DNA of 64,000 nt, taken from NCBI GenBank assembly GCA_937892215.1, contig CALAVE010000092.1:1-64000 (forward strand), given 5' to 3'. Below are positions 9,002 to 16,530 of this stretch, piece by piece. The position numbers and the translations under genes are program-made. The notes under the pieces were generated by a model, which was given only the letters and a program-made list of their open reading frames with translations, was not told where the DNA came from and did not search any database. The DNA comes from an uncultured Porphyromonadaceae bacterium (lineage in GTDB: Bacteria; Bacteroidota; Bacteroidia; Bacteroidales; Muribaculaceae). Numbering within the stretch: position 1 is the stretch's first letter; every line of letters begins with the position of its first letter.

Positions 9002-9152
9002 GTTCTGCGCAAAGATTATGTGACAAAAATAGTATAAAACCGTGATATGCGCAACGAGAAATGGCGTTAAATTTGTGTGATTGTGGAGAAATGAGTAATT
9101 TTACGGTCGGAAAACAAGAAATCACAAAACTAACAATAAAAAGAGACGAGAA

Positions 9153-9899
9153 ATGAAATTACTTGAAGGAAAAGTGGCTCTGATAACAGGAGCAGCCCGC
9201 GGAATCGGGAAAGCGCTGGCACTGAAGTATGCAAGCGAAGGCGCAGACATTGCATTTACCGACTTGGTGATAGACGAGCTGGGCAAGCAAACCGAAGAAG
9301 AGATTGCCGCTCTGGGTGTGAAAGTTAAGGGTTACGCATCGAATGCGGCCAACTATGAAGAGACCGAGCAGGTGGTGAATCAGATAAAAGAAGATTTCGG
9401 CCACATAGACGTGCTGGTGAACAACGCCGGAATCACAAAAGACGCGATAATGCTTCGCATGACCGAGGCACAGTGGGATGCTGTGATAGCAGTGAACCTG
9501 AAGTCGGCATTCAACTTTATCCATGCCGTTCTGCCCATAATGATGCGTCAGCGTGGCGGTTCGATAATTAATATGTCGAGTGTGGTGGGTGTTCACGGAA
9601 ACGCCGGACAGGCCAACTACTCAGCCTCGAAGGCCGGCCTGATAGCCCTTGCCAAGAGCGTGGGTCAGGAGATGGGCAAGCGCGGTATTCGCGCTAATGC
9701 GATAGCCCCGGGCTTCATCGACACAGCGATGACACAGGCCCTGCCAGAGGAAATCCGCAAGGAGTGGATAGAGAAGATACCCCTGCGCCGTGGCGGAACG
9801 GTGGAGGACATAGCCAATGTGGCTACGTTCCTGGCGAGCGATATGTCAAGTTACGTGACCGGTCAGGTGATACAAGTGGACGGCGGCATGAATATGTGA
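9153..9899 (+). CDS. fabG: 3-oxoacyl-[ACP] reductase FabG
   Basis: A 248-residue classical short-chain dehydrogenase that reduces 3-oxoacyl-ACP with NADPH in type II fatty-acid synthesis. It shows the cofactor motif TGAARGIGKALA at the N-terminus, NNAGIT in the fourth strand, catalytic serine in MSSVVG, and the YSASKAG Tyr-Lys pair; the C-terminal VTGQVIQVDGGMNM matches the FabG ending. Its length is exactly typical. A possible -7 element TAATTTTAC lies upstream at about 9094. It is monocistronic, with a strong terminator just after the stop. Confidence 0.93.
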   Translation: MKLLEGKVALITGAARGIGKALALKYASEGADIAFTDLVIDELGKQTEEEIAALGVKVKGYASNAANYEETEQVVNQIKEDFGHIDVLVNNAGITKDAIMLRMTEAQWDAVIAVNLKSAFNFIHAVLPIMMRQRGGSIINMSSVVGVHGNAGQANYSASKAGLIALAKSVGQEMGKRGIRANAIAPGFIDTAMTQALPEEIRKEWIEKIPLRRGGTVEDIANVATFLASDMSSYVTGQVIQVDGGMNM

Positions 9900-9931
9900 T
9901 TTGTCGCACGGAATATATTTAGGTATAAGAG

Positions 9932-9964
9932 CCGGGTGTGCCTGAGAGGCATTCCCGGTTTTTT
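9932..9964 (+). terminator. Rho-independent terminator after fabG
   Basis: CCGGG (9932-9936) pairs with CCCGG (9954-9958), and an inner stem TGCCT/AGGCA has a GAG loop. A run of six T follows on the plus strand. Confidence 0.9.
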
Positions 9965-9998
9965 CGGGGTCAGCGTCGTAAGCCGTGAGCGAGTGGGG

Positions 9999-10442
9999 TT
10001 ATTCGTCGGGGATTTCCGTCTCACGCATTTCGCGGTATTCGTCCCAGTCGGGGTCTTCGAATGCGGCAAACCGGAGCGGCAGTGTGGGGAATGGGGCGAG
10101 GATGTCGTTAATCTTTCGTTGGAAGATGTGCAGGCTGCGAGCGTAGAGCGAGAGCGTGCGTTCGCCGTCGCCGGTGTAGATACCGGTGAGAATGGCCACA
10201 GGGTCGGCGTTGAACGCGTCGTGGAGAGCATCGGTGACCTGTTCCATGAGTTTGGATTCGGCCAGGGAAGGCATTCCGTGAGCGTCGGGAGAGTATGTCC
10301 AAGTGATTTCCACACGGAAGCAGAACTTGTGAGAGGCGATGACGTTGTCCATATCGCGTCGGCCTGTGACTATGATTATGTTACCGTTTTCGCTATCGGC
10401 GGGCGCGGTCCACCACTCATCGGATATATTGAGGTTTGCCAT
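9999..10442 (-). CDS. DUF695 domain protein
   Basis: A 147-residue protein matching the DUF695 pattern: SDEWWTAPADSENGNIIIVTGRRDMD, RVEITWTY, a central LMEQVTDALHDAFN helix, then IYTGDGERTLSLYARS and a C-terminal PLRFAAFEDPDWDEYREM. The family's function is unknown, and no catalytic motif is obvious. It has no signal peptide, so it is likely cytosolic. Transcribed convergently with fabG. Confidence 0.85.
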   Translation of the reverse strand: MANLNISDEWWTAPADSENGNIIIVTGRRDMDNVIASHKFCFRVEITWTYSPDAHGMPSLAESKLMEQVTDALHDAFNADPVAILTGIYTGDGERTLSLYARSLHIFQRKINDILAPFPTLPLRFAAFEDPDWDEYREMRETEIPDE

Positions 10443-10706
10443 AATAGTTAGATGATTTGGGTTAAAGTTAGGAAAAAAACGGCAGATGGACTAATTTTTG
10501 CAAGAAAAAAGAAAAAAGGCGGTGCAAACGATTGAATGTTAAAAAACGGATGAGAGAAATGCTCGGTGAATGTGGCGAGGAGTGCGGATTGGCGCGTGTT
10601 TTAACATTTTAAGTTAAAAGGCCGCTGATTTTAAGAATTGGTTTTTGGTGTCAATTTTTGAAACGACTGAATGATAGGTGGTTAGCGGTTTCGCGGTTTT
10701 TGGTGA
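10443..10706. other. Intergenic region, no gene seen
   Basis: About 260 AT-rich bases between the DUF695 gene and the promoter at 10707. It must hold the minus-strand promoter of the DUF695 gene (a weak TAACTTTAA-like word near 10462 on the minus strand). I see no frame, RNA gene or repeat in the rest. Confidence 0.5.
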
Positions 10707-10739
10707 TTTGTGAGGTTTGCAAATAATGCGTAACTTTGC
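10707..10739 (+). promoter_or_regulatory. Consensus Bacteroidota promoter
   Basis: TTTG at 10707-10710, exactly 20 bases, then TAACTTTGC at 10731-10739. This is a full match to the -33/-7 consensus and predicts a transcript start near 10745, about 138 bases before the next start codon. Confidence 0.88.
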
Positions 10740-10744
10740 AGCGT

Positions 10745-10870
10745 AAAACTCAAGATGAGGCTAATCATCTGAGGGCAATCGCAGAGGCGGTTGCGAGCCG
10801 AAACACGGCAGGGGAATTCCCCCGGCATTATGTAAGATGGTGCGGAGGGCAGTTCCCTTAAGTTGAACGA
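10745..10870 (+). ncRNA. Structured RNA or long leader of unknown class
   Basis: The 126 bases after the promoter contain a string of stable hairpins: 10749-10773 (CTCA-GATGA/TCATC-TGAG with one bulge), 10775-10794 (8 base pairs, GCAATCGC/GCGGTTGC, loop AGAG), 10797-10809 (GCCG/CGGC), 10811-10822 (GGGG-AATT-CCCC), and AGGG/CCCT close to 10855. It is much more GC-rich than its surroundings. It could be a free small RNA (a 6S-like RNA is one option) or a regulatory leader of the gene at 10883. I do not recognise a riboswitch class. Confidence 0.55.
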
Positions 10871-10882
10871 AAAAGATTGAAT

Positions 10883-11359
10883 ATGACAAAAACACTGTTC
10901 ACAATTGTGACTGTGGCGTTTCTTATTGTGTTCACGTCAGTTGGGAGTACAGAAGTGGTCGATAGTAAGGTCGGTCATGAGGCTCCCCAATTGGAGTTGG
11001 ACGGAAGAGCGGGGAAGATGTCATTGCAGAGTCATCGCGGAGGTTACGTGCTGCTGACCTTCTGGTCGTCGGACGACGCGAATTCGCGAGTGAAGAACCT
11101 GCAGTACGACCGCGCGGCAGATAAGAAAGAAGGAATTGTTCATCTGTCGGTGAATTTTGACAGGACCGAGAGCCTGTTTGAGGAGATCTGCAAGATGGAC
11201 AACTTGTCGCAGGGGACACAATTTTACTGCAATGACGAGCAGCGGATGCGCCTGCTGGAACTGTGGCGCCAAGAGGATGGTTACTCCACGTTCCTGATTA
11301 ATCCGGAGGGACTGATAGTGGCCGTGAATCCGGACCTGAGCGAATTGCAGAAGATTTGA
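10883..11359 (+). CDS. Thioredoxin-fold protein lacking redox cysteines
   Basis: A 158-residue exported or membrane-anchored protein of the TlpA/AhpC-TSA type. It has an N-terminal hydrophobic segment (about 2-19), then the fold landmarks GHEAPQLELDG, GGYVLLTFWSS, IVHLSVNFDR and STFLINPEGLIVAVNP. The position where active members carry WCxxC reads WSSDDAN, so both redox cysteines are missing; the remaining cysteines lie elsewhere. It is probably not a thiol oxidoreductase and may instead be a binding or folding protein; the function is unknown. The ATG at 10883 is preferred over an in-frame TTG two codons earlier. Confidence 0.75.
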   Translation: MTKTLFTIVTVAFLIVFTSVGSTEVVDSKVGHEAPQLELDGRAGKMSLQSHRGGYVLLTFWSSDDANSRVKNLQYDRAADKKEGIVHLSVNFDRTESLFEEICKMDNLSQGTQFYCNDEQRMRLLELWRQEDGYSTFLINPEGLIVAVNPDLSELQKI

Positions 11360-11388
11360 ATCCGATTGAGGATTATGAGATGTGATGA

Positions 11389-11416
11389 TGCCTGGCAGTG
11401 CGCCGGGCATTTTTTG
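11389..11416 (+). terminator. Rho-independent terminator
   Basis: TGCCTGGC pairs with GCCGGGCA across an AGTGC loop, followed by seven T. It ends the plus-strand unit containing the thioredoxin-fold gene. Confidence 0.9.
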
Positions 11417-11443
11417 TGGTGTGTGGGGCTGTGGAGTGGTTGT

Positions 11444-11478
11444 AAAAAAGAAAGAGACTGCTTGAAAAACAGTCTCTT
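11444..11478 (-). terminator. Rho-independent terminator of the tRNA-fMet gene
   Basis: On the minus strand AAGAGACTG pairs with CAGTCTCTT, followed by a T-rich run. It starts a few bases after the tRNA 3' end. Confidence 0.88.
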
Positions 11479-11481
11479 GAG

Positions 11482-11553
<72 letters not shown>

Positions 11554-11562
11554 ATTTGCGGT

Positions 11563-11594
11563 GCAAAGGTACGAATAAAACTGTGGACCGGCAA
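11563..11594 (-). promoter_or_regulatory. Promoter of the initiator tRNA gene
   Basis: On the minus strand TTG (11594-11592), 20 bases, then TACCTTTGC (11571-11563), an exact fit to the -33/-7 consensus. The expected start is only a few bases before the mature tRNA 5' end. Confidence 0.88.
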
Positions 11595-11703
11595 GAGATT
11601 TGTTGAGAATTTAGCTTCTTATTAACATTTATTAACAGGGGTGTAAGGGTGGTAACTATTCAGACCTCCACATAGGTCATGCCTAAGAAATAAGTAGAAG
11701 TAA

Positions 11704-11824
11704 CTTATGGGTCCAATATGGCCAATAGCCATGTGTGGGAAACAATAAGTCTTATGGGTCCAATATGGCCAATAGCCATGTGGGGAACAATAAGTCTTAT
11801 GGGTCCAATATGGCCAATAGCCAT
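11704..11824. repeat. Tandem repeat, two full copies and a partial third (45-47-base unit)
   Basis: Units begin CTTATGGGTCCAATATGG at 11704, 11751 and 11796, and are 47, 45 and 29 bases long. Each contains the inverted repeat ATGGC-CAATA-GCCAT. The first two end with ACAATAAGT. The minus-strand frame over the array (11705-11932) gives a repeated Ala-Ile-Gly-His-Ile-Gly-Pro peptide, which is a shadow of the repeat. The stretch between the tRNA promoter and the array (11595-11703) and that after it (11825-11928) hold nothing recognisable. Confidence 0.92.
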
Positions 11825-11928
11825 AATAGGCAGATGAGAGTATGATGAGGTGTAGTGGTTAAGGCGAGGATTGAAGGGCGGGACGCGAGCGTTAATGGTG
11901 GTGTGGATGATGCAGAAGTGGAAAATGA

Positions 11929-11959
11929 GCACCCCCTCCAGTGCTTGTGGAAGGGGTGC
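11929..11959 (-). terminator. Terminator of the fumarase gene
   Basis: GCACCCC (11929-11935) pairs with GGGGTGC (11953-11959), with an inner TCCA/TGGA stem. On the minus strand it is followed by a short T-rich stretch (TCATTTTCC). It lies about 50 bases after the fumarase stop. Confidence 0.7.
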
Positions 11960-12011
11960 GTTAATAAGGAGTTATTTCCTCTGTAATGTCGCTTAGCGTT
12001 ATTGTGCGTGG

Positions 12012-13658
12012 TTAGTGGCAGGTGCAGTTTCGTCCTATCTGCTGGAAGAAGTCGTTGCCTTTGTCGTCAACCAGGATGAATGCGGGGAAGTCTTCGACGG
12101 TGATTTTCCAGATGGCTTCCATTCCCAGTTCGGGATATTCCACGCACTCAATGCTCTTGATGCTCGTTTGCGAGAGCACCGCGGCGGCTCCGCCAATGGT
12201 GCCCAGGTAGAAACCGCCGTGCTTGCGGCAAGCGTCGGTAACGGCTTGAGTGCGGTTGCCCTTTGCAATCATCACCAGCGAAGCGCCGTGGTCTTGGAAT
12301 TCATCCACGTATGGGTCCATGCGGTTGGCTGTGGTGGGTCCCATTGAGCCGCAGGGGTAGCCTTGCGGAGTTTTAGCCGGTCCGGCATAGAGAATGGGGT
12401 GGTCCTTGAAATACTGCGGCATGTCTTCGCCGGCATCGAGGCGAGCCTTGAGTTTGGCGTGCGCGATATCGCGAGCCACGATGATGGTGCCGCTGAGGTT
12501 AACCCGAGTGCTGACCGGATACTTGGTGAGTTCGCGGCGCACCGCATCGATGCCGAGGTCGAGGTTGATTTCCACGCCCTTCGCGCCCTCACCCGGACGA
12601 CGCAGTTCCTCGGGAATGAGTTCGGTGGGGTTGCTATCCATCTGTTCGAGCCAGATGCCGTCGCGGTTAATCTTGGCCTTGATATTTCGGTCGGCCGAGC
12701 AGCTCACGCCCATTCCGATGGGGCAGCTGGCGCCGTGACGAGGCAGGCGCACCACGCGGATGTCGTGAGCGAAAGCCTTGCCGCCGAACTGTGCTCCGAG
12801 TCCAATCTTCTGAGCCTCGACAAGCAGTTTCTGCTCCAGGTCGATGTCGCGGAAGGCGCGACCTGTCTCGTCGCCGGTGGTGGGCAGGTTGTCGTAATAC
12901 TTGATGGATGCCAGTTTGACTGTGAGCAGGTTTTTCTCGGCACTTGTACCGCCAATTACGAAAGCGATGTGATAGGGCGGGCAAGCTGCGGTGCCCAGGC
13001 TTTTCATCTTTTCAACCAGGAATGGGAGCAGCGTGCCCTCGTTCTGGATAGTGGCCTTAGTCATGGGGTAGAAGTAAGTCTTGTTGGCCGAGCCGCCGCC
13101 CTTAGCCACCATAACGAAGCGATATTCCGAGCCTTCGGTGGCTTCGATGTCGATTTGTGCGGGGAGGTTGCAGCGAGTGTTCACCTCGTCGTACATATTG
13201 AGCGGCGCGTTCTGCGAGTAGCGCAGGTTGTCGGTGGTGTAAGTGTTATAGACACCGAGGGAGAGTGCTTCCTCGTCGCAGAAGCCGGTCCAGACGTTCT
13301 GTCCCTTCTCGCCGTGTATGATGGCGGTGCCGGTGTCCTGGCAGAAAGGCAGGATGCCCTTGGCGGCAGTCTCTGCGTTGCGGAGGAACTGTAGAGCCAC
13401 ATATTTGTCATTCTCAGAGGCCTCAGGGTCGCTCAGGATCTGAGCCACCTGCAGGTTGTGCTCGCGCCGGAGCAGAAATTCCACATCGTGGAACGCTTGC
13501 TGAGCGAGCAGAGTGAGGGCTTCCTTGCTAACCTTGAGGATTTCTTCGCCTTCGAAGTTGCCGAGGCTTACGCCGTCTTTAGAGAGCAGCCTGTACTGTG
13601 TCTTGTCTTCTCCCAACTGGAACATGGGAGCGTACTTAAACTCGGGATTGTTTGCCAT
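12012..13658 (-). CDS. Class I fumarate hydratase (Fe-S)
   Basis: A 548-residue single-chain class I fumarase that interconverts fumarate and malate using an oxygen-sensitive 4Fe-4S cluster. The alpha-type half (CQDTGTAI, NTRCNLPAQIDIEATEG, the CPIGMGVSC region) and the beta-type half (YPCGSMGPTTANRMDPYVDEFQDHGASLVMIAKGN) are both complete, and the cluster cysteines lie in these motifs. In anaerobic Bacteroidales this enzyme works in the reductive branch that makes succinate. Full length for the family; monocistronic with its own terminator. Confidence 0.95.
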   Translation of the reverse strand: MANNPEFKYAPMFQLGEDKTQYRLLSKDGVSLGNFEGEEILKVSKEALTLLAQQAFHDVEFLLRREHNLQVAQILSDPEASENDKYVALQFLRNAETAAKGILPFCQDTGTAIIHGEKGQNVWTGFCDEEALSLGVYNTYTTDNLRYSQNAPLNMYDEVNTRCNLPAQIDIEATEGSEYRFVMVAKGGGSANKTYFYPMTKATIQNEGTLLPFLVEKMKSLGTAACPPYHIAFVIGGTSAEKNLLTVKLASIKYYDNLPTTGDETGRAFRDIDLEQKLLVEAQKIGLGAQFGGKAFAHDIRVVRLPRHGASCPIGMGVSCSADRNIKAKINRDGIWLEQMDSNPTELIPEELRRPGEGAKGVEINLDLGIDAVRRELTKYPVSTRVNLSGTIIVARDIAHAKLKARLDAGEDMPQYFKDHPILYAGPAKTPQGYPCGSMGPTTANRMDPYVDEFQDHGASLVMIAKGNRTQAVTDACRKHGGFYLGTIGGAAAVLSQTSIKSIECVEYPELGMEAIWKITVEDFPAFILVDDKGNDFFQQIGRNCTCH

Positions 13659-13756
13659 AATCTAAAAGGGTGGTTAGTTAGTAGTTGATGTCTTGTTTTA
13701 GTTGATTTGCAAAATTAGTGAAAAAAAGCGATGTGGACAAGCGCATGGAGCAACGG

Positions 13757-14437
13757 CTACTGCTGAGCGGCTTGGCAGAGAGCCTGCCAGAGCGAGTCGT
13801 GAAGAGGCGGTGCTGTGACGTCAACCACCTCGTGGCTCACGGGGTGTGTGAACCAGATGCGGTGAGACTGTAGCGAGATGCTGCCGTCGGGGTTGCTACG
13901 CGGGGCGCCGTATTTGAGGTCGCCCTTGATGGGGCAACCGATGGCGGCGAGTTGTGCGCGAATCTGGTGTTTACGGCCCGTGAGCAGGTTGATTTCCAGC
14001 AGGAAATACCGCTCAGATTCGGCGATGAGGCGGTATTCGAGTACGGCTTTCTTCGCGTCGCGGTCGGAAGGAGAGGCGACATAAGTCTTGTTGTTCTTCT
14101 CCACCGCCTTGAGGAAATGTGTGAGCGTGGTCTGTGGCTGTGGCGGGCGGTTTGCCACGATGGCCCAGTAAGTCTTGTGCACGTCGCCGCGCCGGAACAT
14201 ATCGTTCATGCGCGATAGCGCCTTTCCCGTCTTGGCGAAGACCACAAGACCGGAGGTGGGTCGGTCGATGCGGTGAGTGACGCCGCAGAATACGTTACCC
14301 GGCTTGTTGTACTTGACCTTGAGCCACTGCTTGACGGTATCGACCAGTGGAGAGTCGCCGGTCTTGTCGCCCTGGACAATCTCGCCCGGAGCCTTGTTGA
14401 CGATAATGATGTGGTTATCCTCGTAAATTACTTCCAT
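13757..14437 (-). CDS. RluA-family 23S rRNA pseudouridine synthase
   Basis: A 226-residue pseudouridine synthase. The catalytic motif HRIDRPTSGLVVFAKT carries the invariant Asp, and the downstream SGRKHQIR-type motif reads LTGRKHQIRAQLAAIG, with the final GDLKYGAP. There is no N-terminal S4 RNA-binding domain, so this is the short form in the family. The exact rRNA or tRNA position modified cannot be assigned. Confidence 0.92.
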   Translation of the reverse strand: MEVIYEDNHIIIVNKAPGEIVQGDKTGDSPLVDTVKQWLKVKYNKPGNVFCGVTHRIDRPTSGLVVFAKTGKALSRMNDMFRRGDVHKTYWAIVANRPPQPQTTLTHFLKAVEKNNKTYVASPSDRDAKKAVLEYRLIAESERYFLLEINLLTGRKHQIRAQLAAIGCPIKGDLKYGAPRSNPDGSISLQSHRIWFTHPVSHEVVDVTAPPLHDSLWQALCQAAQQ

Positions 14438-14504
14438 GAGAAAAAACGAGTCTTGTTAAGAAAGTTTGTGAGTCATGGGCACGGATGCGGCCCACGTGAT
14501 GCCG

Positions 14505-14513
14505 TAACTTTGC
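14505..14513 (+). promoter_or_regulatory. Plus-strand -7 element facing the 3' end of pepD
   Basis: TAACTTTGC is a perfect -7 box on the plus strand, between the divergently oriented rluA start and the pepD terminator. No good -33 box sits 20 bases upstream. Sixty bases on, an ATG (14573) opens a frame that runs antisense through the pepD terminator and gene; I see no evidence that the frame is a real protein. Confidence 0.4.
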
Positions 14514-14591
14514 ACCCAGAGAAACGAACTGTTTCAGAAGAGCACATTTTTAGCACATAAAAAACCTATACCATGAAAAACACAATAAATC

Positions 14592-14636
14592 TGAAAAGAA
14601 AGAGCCCTCGCTGTGTCCTGAACCGCGAGGACTCTT
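14592..14636 (-). terminator. Terminator of pepD
   Basis: On the minus strand AAGAGTCCTCGC pairs over 12 bases (one GT wobble) with GCGAGGGCTCTT and is followed by TCTTTT. It lies 65 bases after the pepD stop. Confidence 0.85.
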
Positions 14637-14701
14637 GGTTACGCAAAGCGGGAGCGGCCGCAATCAGCGCCTACGCTACCCGCGTGATGATACCGGTGAT
14701 G

Positions 14702-16159
14702 TTACTCTTTGGCAACGGCGTTGAGGATGGCCACTGTGAAGTCCCAACCCTTCTGTACGGCGGGGATGTGGCAGCGCTCTTGCGGGGAGTGAACGTCCTT
14801 GAGCGTGGGTCCGTAGGAAATCATGTCCATGTGCGGGCAAACCTTGAGGAAGAGACCACACTCCAGTCCCGCGTGAATAGCCTCGACGGTGGGCTTTACG
14901 CCATAGAGTTTCTCCCAGCAGTCAACGGCGATGTTGAGTATGCGGCTGTTAGTGTTAGGTTCCCATCCCTGGTAGCCACCCTCGTTAGTGACAGTGGCGC
15001 CGGCAAGCCGGAAGATAGTCTCCATCTGGTTAGTGAGTTCAATCTTGCGACTCTCAACGGCGGAGCGGTGGAATCCCTCGATGACGATTTTGCAGCCCGG
15101 ACGCATCTTGACGCTGGCAAGGTTAGTGGAAGTCTCCACCAGGCCTTCCATTTCGAGGCTCATGGAGTAAACCCCGTGAGGAGCGGCGAATACGGCGGCA
15201 ACCATACGCTGAGCCGTGTCGTCGTCGATGATGGTGGCAGGGGTGTCGATGCCGGTGCAAGCGCACTTCATGTTCTTCTCGGTGTGGCGGTATTCGTTTT
15301 GGATTTCGGCCACGAAGCGGTTGAATACGACGGCCAGTTTCTCCTTGTCGGCGGGACGGATGCCGATTACGGCTTTAGCGTCGCGAGAGATGGCGTTGTG
15401 GAGGTTTCCGGAGTCGATGCATGCCAGTTCGTAAGGGATTTCCTGCCGGATGGTCCAGAGCAGGCGGGCGATAAGCTTTGTGGCGCTGGCATAGCCGCAG
15501 TTGATGTCGGTACCGGAGTGTCCGCCGTGGAGGCTGAGGAGGCTCAGCTCAAAGTAGTTGAGGTCCTTAGGAGCCGGAAGTTCGTTGTACTGGAAAGTGG
15601 CGATGGAAACGAGTCCACCCGCGCACCCGATGGTGATAACGCCGTCGTCCTCGCTGTCGAGATTGAGCAGGTAGTCGCCCTGCAGCATTTCCGGGGTGAT
15701 GTTAGAAGCACCGGTAAGCCCTGTCTCCTCGTCAACGGTTGCGAGAGCCTCGAGCGCGCCGCACTTAATGTCGGGGTCGGTGATGGCTGCGAGCGCGATG
15801 GCGAGTCCCAGTCCGTCGTCGGCACCGAGAGTGGTGTTGTTAGCGCGCACCCATTCGCCGTCGATTATGGTCTGAATGGGGTCGTTATTGAAGTCGTGGT
15901 TAGAATCGGAAGTCTTCTCGGCCACCATGTCCATGTGTCCCTGGAGGACGACTTCCTTAGCGTTCTCGAAGCCCGGTGCAGCGGGTCGGAACATGGCCAC
16001 GTTGCCCACCTGGTCCACCTTGTACTGGAGGTTGTTTCTCTTGGCGAAATCCACGAGCCAAGCGCGGATTTTGTCGAGGTTGCCCGAGGGGCGAGGAACC
16101 TGAGTGATTTCGTGGAAAATTTCCCACACACGAGTCGGTTTAAGATCTTTAATAGTCAT
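14702..16159 (-). CDS. pepD: Aminoacyl-histidine dipeptidase PepD (M20 family)
   Basis: A 485-residue cytosolic dinuclear-zinc dipeptidase with wide specificity (Xaa-His and others). Metal-binding and catalytic landmarks are VLQGHMDMVAEK, LGADDGLGLAIALA, TVDEETGLTGA (the catalytic Glu and a metal-ligand Glu) and the dimerisation-domain start LHGGHSGTDI. Length and motif order match PepD. A -7-like TATCTTTAC lies on the minus strand near 16244-16252. Long antisense frames across this gene are codon-bias shadows. Confidence 0.95.
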   Translation of the reverse strand: MTIKDLKPTRVWEIFHEITQVPRPSGNLDKIRAWLVDFAKRNNLQYKVDQVGNVAMFRPAAPGFENAKEVVLQGHMDMVAEKTSDSNHDFNNDPIQTIIDGEWVRANNTTLGADDGLGLAIALAAITDPDIKCGALEALATVDEETGLTGASNITPEMLQGDYLLNLDSEDDGVITIGCAGGLVSIATFQYNELPAPKDLNYFELSLLSLHGGHSGTDINCGYASATKLIARLLWTIRQEIPYELACIDSGNLHNAISRDAKAVIGIRPADKEKLAVVFNRFVAEIQNEYRHTEKNMKCACTGIDTPATIIDDDTAQRMVAAVFAAPHGVYSMSLEMEGLVETSTNLASVKMRPGCKIVIEGFHRSAVESRKIELTNQMETIFRLAGATVTNEGGYQGWEPNTNSRILNIAVDCWEKLYGVKPTVEAIHAGLECGLFLKVCPHMDMISYGPTLKDVHSPQERCHIPAVQKGWDFTVAILNAVAKE

Positions 16160-16294
16160 AATGGAATAAAATTATGTTGTTAATAAAATGTTATAAATCA
16201 CAAGTAGGGCAAAAAAAAGTTAAAAACTGCCTAATGTTGGTGTAAAGATACAAAATATTTTTGAAATGAACGTGAAAATATTGCAAACGTTTTC

Positions 16295-16303
16295 TATCTT
16301 TGC
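16295..16303 (+). promoter_or_regulatory. -7 element of the small membrane protein and OmpH-like gene pair
   Basis: TATCTTTGC matches the -7 consensus, and the expected transcript start is near 16309. It is divergent from the pepD promoter. Confidence 0.65.
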
Positions 16304-16336
16304 ACGAAACTTGAGAAAAAGACAAGTAAAACAAGG

Positions 16337-16510
16337 TTGGCTACACAGATATTAATAGTGATATTGCTGGTGGGCGTGGCAGTGGCCCTGCTGGGTGTGA
16401 AGGTGTTCTTCGTGAAAGGCGGAAGATTTCCCAACACCCACATCCACGGAAATCCTGAGATGCGCAAGCGCGGTATCACGTGTGCCAAAGATGAAGAATT
16501 TTATAAGTAA
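16337..16510 (+). CDS. Small conserved membrane protein (57 residues)
   Basis: The frame ending in TAA at 16508-16510 encodes a hydrophobic helix (residues 4-26, ending VKVFFVKGG), then a short soluble tail with PNTHIHGNPEMRKRGITCAKD. The pattern VFFVKGGxFPxxH...MRKRGIxCA is one I associate with short conserved Bacteroidales proteins. No ATG lies before the helix; the best start is TTG at 16337, and the frame is open further upstream. It is easily missed by gene callers. It sits 20 bases upstream of the OmpH-like gene. Function unknown; the conserved Cys is notable. Confidence 0.65.
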   Translation: MATQILIVILLVGVAVALLGVKVFFVKGGRFPNTHIHGNPEMRKRGITCAKDEEFYK

Positions 16511-16530
16511 AAACTATTATTAGAAGACAA

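Noticed and set aside
8174..9037. 287-codon open frame on the plus strand opposite the glycosyltransferase
   Set aside because: Antisense to the GT4 motifs; no domain of its own.
11705..11932. 75-codon frame with repeated Ala-Ile-Gly-His-Ile-Gly-Pro peptide
   Set aside because: It is a translation of the tandem DNA repeat, with no promoter or conserved part beyond the repeat.
14573..16183. 536-codon open frame on the plus strand opposite pepD
   Set aside because: It is antisense to a clearly coding gene with complete catalytic motifs, and its peptide is rich in Val, Gly and Asp without domain-like patterns. The frame is a codon-bias shadow; only the promoter in front is kept as a weak signal.
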